Origin: Anaerolineae bacterium
Lineage (GTDB): Bacteria > Chloroflexota > Anaerolineae > JAFGEY01
DNA: 52,192 bases
Direction: 5' to 3'
NCBI GenBank assembly: GCA_016783145.1
Contig: JADHXD010000012.1
Location: 1-52,192, forward strand
Each line of letters begins with the position of its first letter. The first letter of the stretch is position 1. The notes under the pieces are model-generated. The model did no database searches. It was not told where the DNA came from and saw only the letters and a list, made by a program, of their open reading frames with translations. Positions 16,165 through 27,143 of this stretch are shown one piece after another. A program made the position numbers and the translations under genes.

Positions 16165-19100
16165 ATGACCGATTCGCCGCTTGATCAGGGCATTCAGGCA
16201 GCTCAAGCCAATCAGCGCGAGAGGGCGCGTGCTCTGTTGGCTCGGGCCGTCAAAGAGGAACCAGATAATGCACAAGCCTGGCTCTGGCTCTCCGCTGTCG
16301 TTGAGGACGATTGGCACAAGCTGTACTGCTTGCGCCGTGTGCAGCGCATCGACCCCGGCGACCAGACAGCGGCGCGGGGGATCAAGGCCCTGGCGGCGCG
16401 ATTGGAGGCGCCAAGGGGGGAGGAGCGGGAAGCCGCTCCTCTGCCTGTTGCCGAGTGCCGGCTGCCTGCCGAACGAGTGAAGCCCAGGCAGCCAGTGGCG
16501 CTGGAGGAAGGCCGATCCGCTGCTCCGCTTTCCCCAGGCTCTCGGTCGCTCCTGTCCATCGGCACATTCGCTGCCCAGCGGCTGCTCTTTGGCCTGGTCG
16601 TCCTGCTCGCCATCTCTTTCCTGAGCTATATGGGACTGGAAATGGCCAGGGGCACGCCCTTGCGCGGTGCTTTGGCTCACGCCCTGCAGCGGACTGTGTT
16701 CTACTTGGGCCGGCTGTCTCGAGGCGACCTGGGGATGTCGGCTGCGGGGGGCGTCACACGGGCCCTGGTCCCGATGGGCGAGATCGTGGCTGGCACCCTC
16801 TCCAAGAGCGCGGGACTGCTGGCAGTCTCCCTGATCGTTGCCACGTTCGTTGGGGTGGCCCTGGGCATCTGGGCTGCCAAGCACCGCCATACAGGCTGGT
16901 CGCTGGTCACGCTGATAACCTCTATCGTCGGCGTCTCTCTGCCCAGTTTTTTCGCCGCACTTCTCCTCCAGATGGCCTTGATCCGCTGGACGCGGACGTT
17001 TGGGCGCTCCCTGCTACCCGTAGGAGGCTTTGGTTGGGACAAGCGCATCATCCTGCCTGCCCTGGTGCTGGCGGCTCGGCCGATCGCTCAGATCGCTCGC
17101 GTCACCTCTGTGTCTGTCGGCCAGTTCCTGGACCGGGACTTTGTGCGGACAGCCTACAGCAAGGGATTGGCAGAGCGCGTAGTGATGAACCGGCACGTGA
17201 TCCGCAACGCAGCGATCCCCATCCTGACCACAGCCGGCGTCTCGCTGCGTTTCTCGCTGAGCAGTCTGCCCGTGGTCGAGTTCTTTTTCAGTTGGCCAGG
17301 CACGGGCTTTACCCTTCTCAGGGCAATCGCACGCCGGGATGACGATCTGACCGTCACCCTGGTGCTCTGCCTGGGGATCTTGTTCATCGGGGCCAACCTC
17401 CTTCTGGAGATCGCGTATCGCCTGCTCGATCCTCGCCTGCGCGGGCGTGTCGCTCAGGCAGAGCAGCGAGAGCGCGAAGGCATGATCGAGATCGTACGCT
17501 CCGCGCTGGCCGGCCTCTGGGACTGGATCGCGAACGCGCCTCTCTGGCAGCGGTTCGCCCGCTCCCGGATCCAGCATGTGCCTGCCCCCAGTCCGTTTCA
17601 GGCCGCACTGGCGCGGCGCGGGATCGAGATCGATACCGACCCACAAGTATACCAGGCCGAGAGAAGGCGAGCTTGGTTCCGCGGCACGGTGAGCAACCTG
17701 CCCTTTGTGATCGGCACTGTGCTGGTCGTCCTCTTGCTGATCGTGTTCGTGTTTGGGCCGGGCCTCGCCCCGTACAGTCCCTATACCACCCGCGGTCTTA
17801 CATACCGAGACGGAGAGCTGACCGTTCCCCCGTTCGCGCCAGACGAGACGTATCCTTGGGGCACCGATCCGCTTGGGCGCGACATCTCGAGCCTCGTCCT
17901 GGCGGGCGCTCAGCAGACACTGCTCCTGGTCATCACGGTGGTGTCGGCGCGCATGTTGGTTGGCGCTGTCACGGGCGCGCTGGCGGGTTGGTTGAATGGA
18001 AGTTGGGTGGATCGCGCCCTGCTCAGGGCAGCCGAGATCATCGCCGCGTTTCCGGCCTTGCTCCTGGCGATGACGCTGATCCTCGCCTTGGGCATTCGCC
18101 AGGGGCTACGTCCATTTGTGATCGCCCTCTGTTTCGTCGGCTGGGGTGAGATCATGCAGTTCGTGCGGGGCGAGGTGATGGTTGTCCGGGTTCGTCCCTT
18201 TATCGAGAGCGCCGTGGCTACCGGCTTGCGCACACCACGCATTCTGCTCAGTCACATCCTCCCCAATCTGCTGCCCGCCCTGATCTCGATTGCTGCCCTG
18301 GAGATGGGGGCGGTCCTGATGCTGCTGGGTGAGCTGGGTTTCGTGGGCATCTTTATCGGCGGTGGGGCCTTTGCCGAATTGGACATCGCAGGATCGCCCT
18401 ATCACTATTCCGACGTGCCGGAATGGGGTGCCTTGCTGAGCAACATCCGTCTTTACGCCCGCGCCTATCCGTGGACCGCCCTCTATCCCGCCCTGGCGTT
18501 TTTCGTCTCCATCCTTGGATTCAACCTGTTTGGGGAGGGTGTCCGTCGTATGGTGGAGACGGTTGGCGTCCGCTTTACGCGGCTTGTGAATCGATACACC
18601 ATCATCGGGACGATTCTGCTCGCCCTGGCTGTCGGCTGGGTCCGGGGGAATACAGGTGCGCTCGTTTCTTATCGACGGCAGGCTGCTGCCTTTGACGGTC
18701 AGCGTGCGATGGCTCACGTGCAAGCCCTGGCCGAGCCGGCTATGGAGGGACGGGCACTGCACACCGATGGCCTGGACGCTGCGGCGGCGTACATCGTTCA
18801 GCAGTTCAGGTCGCTTGGGCTGCAGCCTGCCGGTGAGGACCTTGGATACCTGCAGAACCGCTCGCGGTCCTGCGAGATCCTGGATGCAGTCCCCCAGTTG
18901 GCGCTTGAGGGCCAGAGGGAGGGCTGGGTCTATCGCAGGGACTATGTAGAGTACCCTGGAAACTACCGTAACCGAGGGCAGGCCTCGGGGCGGGTGCGTT
19001 TTGTCGCTACAGGGGATCTGAGCGGAACACGCGCGTTCTCCGGGATGTTCTACCGGGCGCTGGAGGGGCGGGACTATGCCGACGAAGTTCTGATGGTGCT

Positions 19101-20112
19101 CTCCAGCCGAGATGTGCCCTATGTCGGAAGCATACCTCGCCAGGGAATACTCGTCGTTGCCGAGGAGGGACAAGACCTCCGCCGCCGCTACACGCTGTCT
19201 TCGCGGGATCCGGTCTGGTACATGTTCGGCACGGGGCGCGAGATCGGCCAGGATTCGCCGATGATGTGGATCGATGAGGCCGTCGCGGACCGGCTGCTCG
19301 AAGGCACTGGCCGCACGGTGACCGATCTCCGACTTGTGGCGGACAAGCTCGAACAAGACGAGGTGTTCGACCTGCCTACGGAGTCCATTGTATCCCTGGA
19401 GGTAGAGGGAACGGCCCAGGATCGGATACCGGTCCAGCACGTCATTGGCCACTTGCCCGGCTTGTCCTCCAGCCAATACGGTGGGATCGATAACCAGACG
19501 GTCGTGGTCTTGGCGCAGTACGATAATCCGCCGCCCACGCCGGATGAGGCCCTCTACCCAGGCGCAAATGACAACGCCAGCGGCGTTGCGATGATGATGG
19601 AAGTCGTTCGCACGATGCAGGCATCGGGCTACCAGCCTTACCGGACGTTTCTCTTTGTAGCCTACAGTGGAGAGGGCTTGGAGGGCGGAGAGAGAGTGTC
19701 GCCTTCCGATGTGAGCAAGTTTCTCCAGGCCAAACACGGTTTCTCGGCGAATCTGGATGTGGAGGCCATCGTTCATCTCCGGGGAGTGGGTGCCGGGGAA
19801 GGCGCGGCACTGGTCCTCTCTGCCAGCGGCAGCCGACGCCTGTCCGGGCTGTTCGAACGTGCCGCCGGGCAGATGGACGTGCGATCCAGGCCAGCCAGGG
19901 ACGCGGTAGACATCAGTATTGTCTTTGAGGAAAGGAGTGCCAGGGAAAGCGGCCAAGAGGCGCCCGAGATCAGCCTGAGCTGGGATGGATGGGAGTCCAC
20001 ATCTCGCCTCCCAACAGATGCGGTGGAGGCCATATCGGCGGACAGGCTCGAGCAGAGCGGTCGCGCCTTGACGCTGGCCCTGATGATCCTGGGACGAGAA
20101 CTGCAATACTAG
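16165..20112 (+). CDS. Fusion: TPR + DppB-like permease + DppC-like permease + M28-type peptidase
   Basis: A single uninterrupted 1315-residue frame. Residues 1-75 are TPR-like (DQGIQAAQANQRERARALLA). About 126-430 is a DppB-type permease with EAA loop FVRTAYSKGLAERVVMNRH and a terminal YRLLDPRLRG. About 500-800 is a DppC-type permease with YPWGTDPLGRDISSLVLAG, EAA loop FIESAVATGLRTPRILLSH and a terminal GFNLFGEGVRRM. A helix near 811-828 leads to an M28-like peptidase domain (about 842-1315) with an apical PA-type insert. The peptidase keeps GANDNASG (Asp1136), but the usual Zn-ligand His of A-H-Y-D is Gln1118, and the usual Glu-Glu pair is reduced to Glu1170 in YSGEGLEGG, so activity is doubtful. 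ATG 16165 begins the TPR; the frame is open from 16012. No ATPase is adjacent, so it may borrow OppD/OppF. Confidence 0.88.
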   Translation: MTDSPLDQGIQAAQANQRERARALLARAVKEEPDNAQAWLWLSAVVEDDWHKLYCLRRVQRIDPGDQTAARGIKALAARLEAPRGEEREAAPLPVAECRLPAERVKPRQPVALEEGRSAAPLSPGSRSLLSIGTFAAQRLLFGLVVLLAISFLSYMGLEMARGTPLRGALAHALQRTVFYLGRLSRGDLGMSAAGGVTRALVPMGEIVAGTLSKSAGLLAVSLIVATFVGVALGIWAAKHRHTGWSLVTLITSIVGVSLPSFFAALLLQMALIRWTRTFGRSLLPVGGFGWDKRIILPALVLAARPIAQIARVTSVSVGQFLDRDFVRTAYSKGLAERVVMNRHVIRNAAIPILTTAGVSLRFSLSSLPVVEFFFSWPGTGFTLLRAIARRDDDLTVTLVLCLGILFIGANLLLEIAYRLLDPRLRGRVAQAEQREREGMIEIVRSALAGLWDWIANAPLWQRFARSRIQHVPAPSPFQAALARRGIEIDTDPQVYQAERRRAWFRGTVSNLPFVIGTVLVVLLLIVFVFGPGLAPYSPYTTRGLTYRDGELTVPPFAPDETYPWGTDPLGRDISSLVLAGAQQTLLLVITVVSARMLVGAVTGALAGWLNGSWVDRALLRAAEIIAAFPALLLAMTLILALGIRQGLRPFVIALCFVGWGEIMQFVRGEVMVVRVRPFIESAVATGLRTPRILLSHILPNLLPALISIAALEMGAVLMLLGELGFVGIFIGGGAFAELDIAGSPYHYSDVPEWGALLSNIRLYARAYPWTALYPALAFFVSILGFNLFGEGVRRMVETVGVRFTRLVNRYTIIGTILLALAVGWVRGNTGALVSYRRQAAAFDGQRAMAHVQALAEPAMEGRALHTDGLDAAAAYIVQQFRSLGLQPAGEDLGYLQNRSRSCEILDAVPQLALEGQREGWVYRRDYVEYPGNYRNRGQASGRVRFVATGDLSGTRAFSGMFYRALEGRDYADEVLMVLSSRDVPYVGSIPRQGILVVAEEGQDLRRRYTLSSRDPVWYMFGTGREIGQDSPMMWIDEAVADRLLEGTGRTVTDLRLVADKLEQDEVFDLPTESIVSLEVEGTAQDRIPVQHVIGHLPGLSSSQYGGIDNQTVVVLAQYDNPPPTPDEALYPGANDNASGVAMMMEVVRTMQASGYQPYRTFLFVAYSGEGLEGGERVSPSDVSKFLQAKHGFSANLDVEAIVHLRGVGAGEGAALVLSASGSRRLSGLFERAAGQMDVRSRPARDAVDISIVFEERSARESGQEAPEISLSWDGWESTSRLPTDAVEAISADRLEQSGRALTLALMILGRELQY

Positions 20113-20150
20113 CTGTCTGTGACCGGCATTTGTTCGTTTCTCCTGTTGTG

Positions 20151-20159
20151 TGGTATAAT
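20151..20159 (+). promoter_or_regulatory. Extended -10 promoter for the zinc-ribbon gene
   Basis: TGGTATAAT is an exact extended -10 (TGN plus TATAAT). Only a poor -35 (TTGTTC, 18 bp) is upstream. The gene start is 30 bp downstream, with AAAGGAGC before the ATG. Confidence 0.5.
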
Positions 20160-20189
20160 GCAGGCCACCTTGTCTGAAAGGAGCCTTGG

Positions 20190-20984
20190 ATGAACTGGAG
20201 TAACGTGAGCCTGGCCGTGCTGGGCCTGAGCGCGTTTTTTGGCGCGTTTCTGGTCGCTCTGTGGGTCAGCCTGGTAATCTGGACGTTTCGCGATATGCGA
20301 TCTCGCTCTCGCGATGCGTTTGCGCAGCTGCTTGCGGCGTTGATGGTACTCGTCCTGGGGCCCTTTGGGGTGGTCCTGTATTTTATTCTGCGTCCTCGCG
20401 AGACATTGGCCGAAAAGTACGAGCGCTCTCTGGAAGAGGAAGCCCTTCTGCAGGACATTGAGGAGCGGCGGATCTGTCCGGGGTGCAAGCAGCCGATCGA
20501 ATCCGACTTTATGATCTGTCCGATCTGCAACACGCGACTGCGCCAGTCGTGCCTTCACTGTGGGCGGCTGATCCACCCTCGCTGGAGTCTATGTCCTTAC
20601 TGTGCGCAAAGCCAGAAGCCCGTGCCCGGCGCGGCGCAGGCTGGGCGTGTCACGCTGATGGACCTGGAGCACGAAGAGGAACTCCTTGGCGCAGGCGCTG
20701 GCGCGTTCGGCCTTGCGGACCGGGAACTAGAGTCCATCGCCGAGCTTGAGGCGGAAGCAATGCGCAACCTGTCCGAGACCGGGTACGGTGCACCCTCAGA
20801 CCTGGCATGGGATCAGCCTGTCGAAGCGCCAGCGGAAGGTGTGGCAGACGTGGATCTGTACCTCTCATCGGACAAAGTGCTGGACCTGTCATCCGCTGAT
20901 GTGGAGACAGAGGAGCAAGCGGAGACCGAGCCGGCTGAGGAAACGCCGGCGCAGCGAATCCGTTCGCTGCTCAAGCGGCCATAG
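20190..20984 (+). CDS. Membrane protein with double zinc ribbon
   Basis: A 264-residue protein. Two N-terminal membrane helices (about residues 5-32 and 46-68) flank the short motif TFRDMRSRSRD. A cytoplasmic charged helix then leads to two zinc ribbons (about 92-135) with four CxxC pairs: CPGCKQ, CPICNT, CLHCGR and CPYCAQ. The acidic C-terminal third (about 140-264) is low in motif content and probably flexible. The layout resembles zinc-ribbon membrane proteins near stress or envelope genes, but no function is assigned. It has its own promoter and terminator. Confidence 0.85.
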   Translation: MNWSNVSLAVLGLSAFFGAFLVALWVSLVIWTFRDMRSRSRDAFAQLLAALMVLVLGPFGVVLYFILRPRETLAEKYERSLEEEALLQDIEERRICPGCKQPIESDFMICPICNTRLRQSCLHCGRLIHPRWSLCPYCAQSQKPVPGAAQAGRVTLMDLEHEEELLGAGAGAFGLADRELESIAELEAEAMRNLSETGYGAPSDLAWDQPVEAPAEGVADVDLYLSSDKVLDLSSADVETEEQAETEPAEETPAQRIRSLLKRP

Positions 20985-21004
20985 CTGGCTGCGGCCTGTT
21001 CTTG

Positions 21005-21037
21005 AACCGGGTGCTCGAAAGAGTGACCCGGTTTTGT
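21005..21037 (+). terminator. Rho-independent terminator after the zinc-ribbon gene
   Basis: AACCGGGT (21005-21012) pairs with ACCCGGTT (21026-21033). An inner CTC/GAG is capped by GAAA, and TTTTGT follows. It lies 20 bp after the stop. Confidence 0.8.
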
Positions 21038-21315
21038 CTACCTGCCGACGGGATCTCTTGCGATGCTGGAATGACAATGCCGTCATCTCCAGGAACGGTT
21101 TGAGGAGATGGCCGTGCATACCGTATGTGTCTGCGAACGTGAGTTGTGCTCCGTGAACGCTGCACCTGGCGGCGAATCTTGGCTGGCGACGTGGTCGAGC
21201 GTCATGCTTGCCTGCCGAGCTCTGGGTATTCGATACCCGCTCGTACACCCTGCCCTGCTGGTGGATCGCCCGCCAGCGGGGCTTTTTTTGTCAGGGAGAG
21301 GGTCAGGGTAGACTG
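21038..21315 (+). promoter_or_regulatory. Leader region of rel, with terminator-like hairpin
   Basis: This 278-bp stretch has no convincing gene. Near its end, GCCCGCCAGCGGGGC at about 21268-21282 can fold into a short stem that runs into seven Ts (21283-21289), only 27 bp before the rel ATG. A terminator so close to a start is typical of attenuated leaders, or of the end of a small RNA. No T-box, known riboswitch core or clear promoter was recognised. A 67-codon frame at 21108-21311 runs through the hairpin and looks non-coding. Confidence 0.4.
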
Positions 21316-23559
21316 ATGAGCGAGGAAAACGGCATCGTAGACTTTCGCCATCCGCCCACTGCGACCGATCCGGACGTGCTCTTTTCGATCCTGGACCTGC
21401 AGGTGGCTTCCTACCTGACTGAGCCTGAAAGCCGGGAGCTGCTTGCCAGGGCCTACGCACGCGCTGCCGAGCTGCATCAGGAATCAAGGCGGGATTCCGG
21501 AGAGTCGTACATCACTCACCCGCTGCACGTGGCTCTCATCCTCTCTCACCTGCAACTGGATATCGATACCCTGGCAGCGGCCCTGCTCCACGATGTGCTC
21601 GAGGACACGCCTGTCACGCGCCAGCAGCTAGCAGAGGAGTTCGGCAGTGGAATTGCCGATCTTGTCGAGGGAGTCACCAAGCTGACGCAGGTTTCCAGGC
21701 TGTCCCGAGACGGGCAAAGCGCAGCGAACATCCAGAAGGTCTTTGTGGCGATGTCCGAGGACATCCGCGTGATGTTCATCAAGCTCGCCGATCGCTTGCA
21801 CAATCTGCGCACGTTGGGTTCGCGGCGGAATCCGTACAGTCGCCGACGGACGGCCACTGAGGCGCTCGAAGTGTACGCGCGCATTGCAGACCGACTGGGA
21901 ATCGCCATCCTGCGCAAGGAGATGGAAGACATTGCGTTCTCGTATCTCGATCTCGAGGCCTATGAACGGGTCAAGCAGTCCGTTGAGGCGCGGTACGAGG
22001 AGTCTCCGGAGAAGGTGAAAGCGATCGTCCAGCAGCTCCTAGACTTGCTGGCCGACCGAGGTATACGCACCGTCGGGTTTGGTGTGCAGCCTAATCCGCG
22101 CCAGGTGTATGACATGCATCGAAGGCTGCAGGAGGAACTGAATCCCTCACCCGGCAAGCCCAAGCGCGTGCCTCCGCAGTTGCGGTTTCACGTTATCGTG
22201 GAAGACGTGCCCTCCTGTTATATGGCGATGGCGGCTATCCACGCCACGTGGCCGCCCATCGCCAGCGAAATGCGCGACTATATCTCCGCACCCCTTCCGA
22301 ACGGATACCGCTCGTTCCACACCACGGTATTCATCGATCAGCAGCCAGTCAAGTTCCAGATCCGGACGATGCTGATGCATCGCATGTCTCAGTTGGGGAT
22401 CATTGCCTATATGCAGGAGGGAGAGTGGTCGGCGGTCAGTCCAGAACTCAAGGAGACCGTGGACGAACTCAGGCGCTTTGGCGTCGAGGCCATTCGCGAG
22501 CTCGGCGATCCGATGGAATTCTTGACCAGTCTCAAAAGCGAGATCCTGGGCGACGAGATGTATGTCTACACGCCCAAGCACAAGGTGATCCAGCTCGCCG
22601 TGGGCTCTACGCCCATTGACTTTGCCTTCCGGATCCACACGGATGTCGGCTATTGCTGCCGGGGAGCCCTGGTGGATGGGCACTGGGTACCCCTGAACCG
22701 TCCCCTTCGCACCGGTGAGCGTGTAGAGATCTTGACCGTGGATCACGTGGGGCCTTGCTTTGAGTGGCTTGATCCTGATCTGGGATATACCCATAGTTCG
22801 TTGGCTCAGGGCAAGATCCGGCGCTGGTTCCGGCGACGCCCGGACGAGGAAAAGATGGCCCTGGGACGCGAGCAGTTACGCAGAATCGTGGACCGATTCT
22901 CCCTGGATGTGCAGGACTTTACTGCGGTGGCCAAGCGCATGGGATATGCAGGTGAGCAGGAGCTTGTTCGCGATATCGGTGGCTGTGACCTGCCCATGGA
23001 ACGGGTCCTCCCTGAATTGCTGGATGTGTACGGGACGTCGCAGTTGCCTGCCGTCCTTTCCGATGGCATGTCCAGCCTCCCGATCGTGGGTGTGGGCAGT
23101 CTGGATAGCTGCTTTGCCTCGTGCTGCATGCCACAGACCGGGGATGCGATCGTAGGCTACATTCTCGCGCCGCAGCACATTGTCGAAGTGCATCGCAGCG
23201 ACTGCTCGGTGCTGCTAAGCAAGCTGGTGGAGGATCGGGCGCGGCTTGTGGAGGTGCGGTGGGGCCGGGTGAGTGAGACGTTCCTGGCCTGCATGATGAT
23301 CTATGCACACGATCGCCCCTTTTTCTTGCGCGATGTGTGGAATATCATCTGGGAAGAGGGGATCAATGTGGCAGATGTAGATGTGCAGGTGAATCGCGCA
23401 CAGGACGCCACGATCACGATCTGCATTGATGTGGAGGACTGGCTCCAGTTCCACCGGGTCCTGACCCGCGTTGGCGATCTACCCGGGACGATCTCTGTCA
23501 CACGGTTGGCTGTCCCCGATGGCGCGCTGAACGAGATTCGGGAGAAAGAAACGCTGTGA
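21316..23559 (+). CDS. rel: Long RelA/SpoT homologue, hydrolase intact, synthetase degenerate
   Basis: A 747-residue (p)ppGpp enzyme with the full layout: HD hydrolase (about residues 40-190), synthetase fold (about 240-370), TGS (about 413-475) and C-terminal ACT (about 655-740). The HD motifs are complete: YITHPLHVA, LLHDVLEDT, KLADRLHNLRTL. In the synthetase, the nucleotide-binding G-R-x-K-x-x-Y-S-I-x-x-K-M motif reads VQPNPRQVYDMHRRL. The D-L-x-A-x-R-I strand reads PQLRFHVIV, losing the metal Asp (D264 in S. equisimilis Rel). The E-I-Q-I-R-T catalytic Glu (E323) is Lys in KFQIRT, although DYISAPLPNGYRSFHTT is kept. It is probably a SpoT-like hydrolase unable to make the alarmone. ATG 21316 was chosen for where homology begins; the next gene is coupled. 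Confidence 0.92.
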   Translation: MSEENGIVDFRHPPTATDPDVLFSILDLQVASYLTEPESRELLARAYARAAELHQESRRDSGESYITHPLHVALILSHLQLDIDTLAAALLHDVLEDTPVTRQQLAEEFGSGIADLVEGVTKLTQVSRLSRDGQSAANIQKVFVAMSEDIRVMFIKLADRLHNLRTLGSRRNPYSRRRTATEALEVYARIADRLGIAILRKEMEDIAFSYLDLEAYERVKQSVEARYEESPEKVKAIVQQLLDLLADRGIRTVGFGVQPNPRQVYDMHRRLQEELNPSPGKPKRVPPQLRFHVIVEDVPSCYMAMAAIHATWPPIASEMRDYISAPLPNGYRSFHTTVFIDQQPVKFQIRTMLMHRMSQLGIIAYMQEGEWSAVSPELKETVDELRRFGVEAIRELGDPMEFLTSLKSEILGDEMYVYTPKHKVIQLAVGSTPIDFAFRIHTDVGYCCRGALVDGHWVPLNRPLRTGERVEILTVDHVGPCFEWLDPDLGYTHSSLAQGKIRRWFRRRPDEEKMALGREQLRRIVDRFSLDVQDFTAVAKRMGYAGEQELVRDIGGCDLPMERVLPELLDVYGTSQLPAVLSDGMSSLPIVGVGSLDSCFASCCMPQTGDAIVGYILAPQHIVEVHRSDCSVLLSKLVEDRARLVEVRWGRVSETFLACMMIYAHDRPFFLRDVWNIIWEEGINVADVDVQVNRAQDATITICIDVEDWLQFHRVLTRVGDLPGTISVTRLAVPDGALNEIREKETL

Positions 23560-23981
23560 AGAGAGAGTACCCCGACCGTCCGATCGTCGCTGTGGGTGCA
23601 GCCGTACGGCGCGAGGACACCGTACTGATCGTGCAGCGGGGTAAGCCGCCCAGTCAAGGGGTCTGGACGATCCCTGGAGGGGCGGTGCATCTGGCGGAGG
23701 GTATGAGACAGGCCGCGGTCCGAGAAGTGCGTGAGGAGTGCGGCATCGAGGTCGAGGTGGGCGACGTCGTGGGTGTCTTGGACAATGTGGTGCGCGACGA
23801 GCAAGGGCGTGTCCGCTACCACTATGCGATCGTGGACTTTGCGGCGCGCTATATCAGCGGAGAGCTGTCCCTCAACGACGAGCTCTTGGATGCGGCGTGG
23901 GTGACGCCAGAGCAGTTCGATGAGTACGGCGTGCCAGTCAAGGCGCGGGTGGTTCTGCTCGAAGCGCTGGCACGCTCATAG
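23556..23981 (+). CDS. Nudix hydrolase
   Basis: A 141-residue Nudix protein that hydrolyses a nucleoside-diphosphate-linked substrate, resembling the ADP-ribose/MutT-like group. The Nudix box is complete: Gly, five residues, Glu, seven residues, then REVREECGI (about residues 42-65). It starts at GTG 23556, inside the rel stop (GTGA), with GGGAGAAAG upstream, so it is translationally coupled to rel. Coupling with an alarmone hydrolase makes a role in nucleotide clean-up attractive, but the substrate cannot be read from sequence. Confidence 0.9.
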   Translation: MKREYPDRPIVAVGAAVRREDTVLIVQRGKPPSQGVWTIPGGAVHLAEGMRQAAVREVREECGIEVEVGDVVGVLDNVVRDEQGRVRYHYAIVDFAARYISGELSLNDELLDAAWVTPEQFDEYGVPVKARVVLLEALARS

Positions 23982-24045
23982 CGCGTCCAGGTGATCTCTG
24001 TCCAGATTGGTCTGTTCGCCGTACCACCATCCGATTCGGGTGTCT

Positions 24046-24513
24046 TCAGGAGAGGGATGTGATCACAAGGGCGGCGATGAGGAGTACCAGCACGACGCCG
24101 GCAGTGATCCCGACGATCCACAGCGCTCGCCGCTCGTGTTCCATGCGTTCAGCCTGCGCCTGAGCCAAGGCTTCCAGGCGTGCCTGCTCCCCGGCTTGAC
24201 GTTCCTCGGTTCGCTTTCGCGAGGCCACCTGCTCCTGCTGCTTCTGCTCGACGGCGACAGCGTGCCGCTCCTCGTGCCATTCTTTTCTGCTCTTGAGCCG
24301 CGTTTCGATGATCTTGACCGCGAGGTTCCTGCTGAGTTCGGCCTGGCAGTGAGTGCAGATCGTGGCCTCGGCTCCGTTGAGATAGCCACAGTGGGGACAC
24401 AGGTCCTGGCGGGTATCAAACTGGTGGCCACATTCTCTGCAGATCAGCGTATCCTGGCCCTCGAGCCGGTAAGATGTCGCACTGCAGTAGGGGCAAGGGG
24501 GTGGTTGTGCCAT
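24046..24513 (-). CDS. Zinc-ribbon, coiled-coil, tail-anchored membrane protein
   Basis: A 155-residue protein. The N-terminal 60 residues hold four CxxC pairs (CPYC, CREC, CPHC, CTHC), i.e. two zinc ribbons. A Glu/Gln/Arg-rich coiled coil follows (about 70-125). One hydrophobic helix at the C-terminus (about 130-152) suggests tail anchoring with ribbons in the cytoplasm. It is last in the minus-strand run and begins 13 bp after the ligA stop with GAGGAGAG upstream. No function is assigned. Confidence 0.8.
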   Translation of the reverse strand: MAQPPPCPYCSATSYRLEGQDTLICRECGHQFDTRQDLCPHCGYLNGAEATICTHCQAELSRNLAVKIIETRLKSRKEWHEERHAVAVEQKQQEQVASRKRTEERQAGEQARLEALAQAQAERMEHERRALWIVGITAGVVLVLLIAALVITSLS

Positions 24514-24526
24514 CTCGCTTCTCTCC

Positions 24527-27044
<2,518 letters not shown>

Positions 27045-27143
27045 TCTTGCCCTCCACGCAAAGCACGTCTGTCGTCGCGTTTCCCTTTTCCTGCATCGGG
27101 AAACCACGCAGGGCTATGCCGGCGGTGAGCGCGTGCTCCCCGC

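Noticed and set aside
18106-20106. 666-codon minus-strand open frame opposite the permease-peptidase fusion
   Set aside because: Its length invites a call, but the plus frame holds clear permease and peptidase motifs while this one has none.
21108-21311. 67-codon frame before rel with GAGGAG upstream
   Set aside because: It runs through the hairpin and T-run and has no recognisable character; weak evidence for translation.
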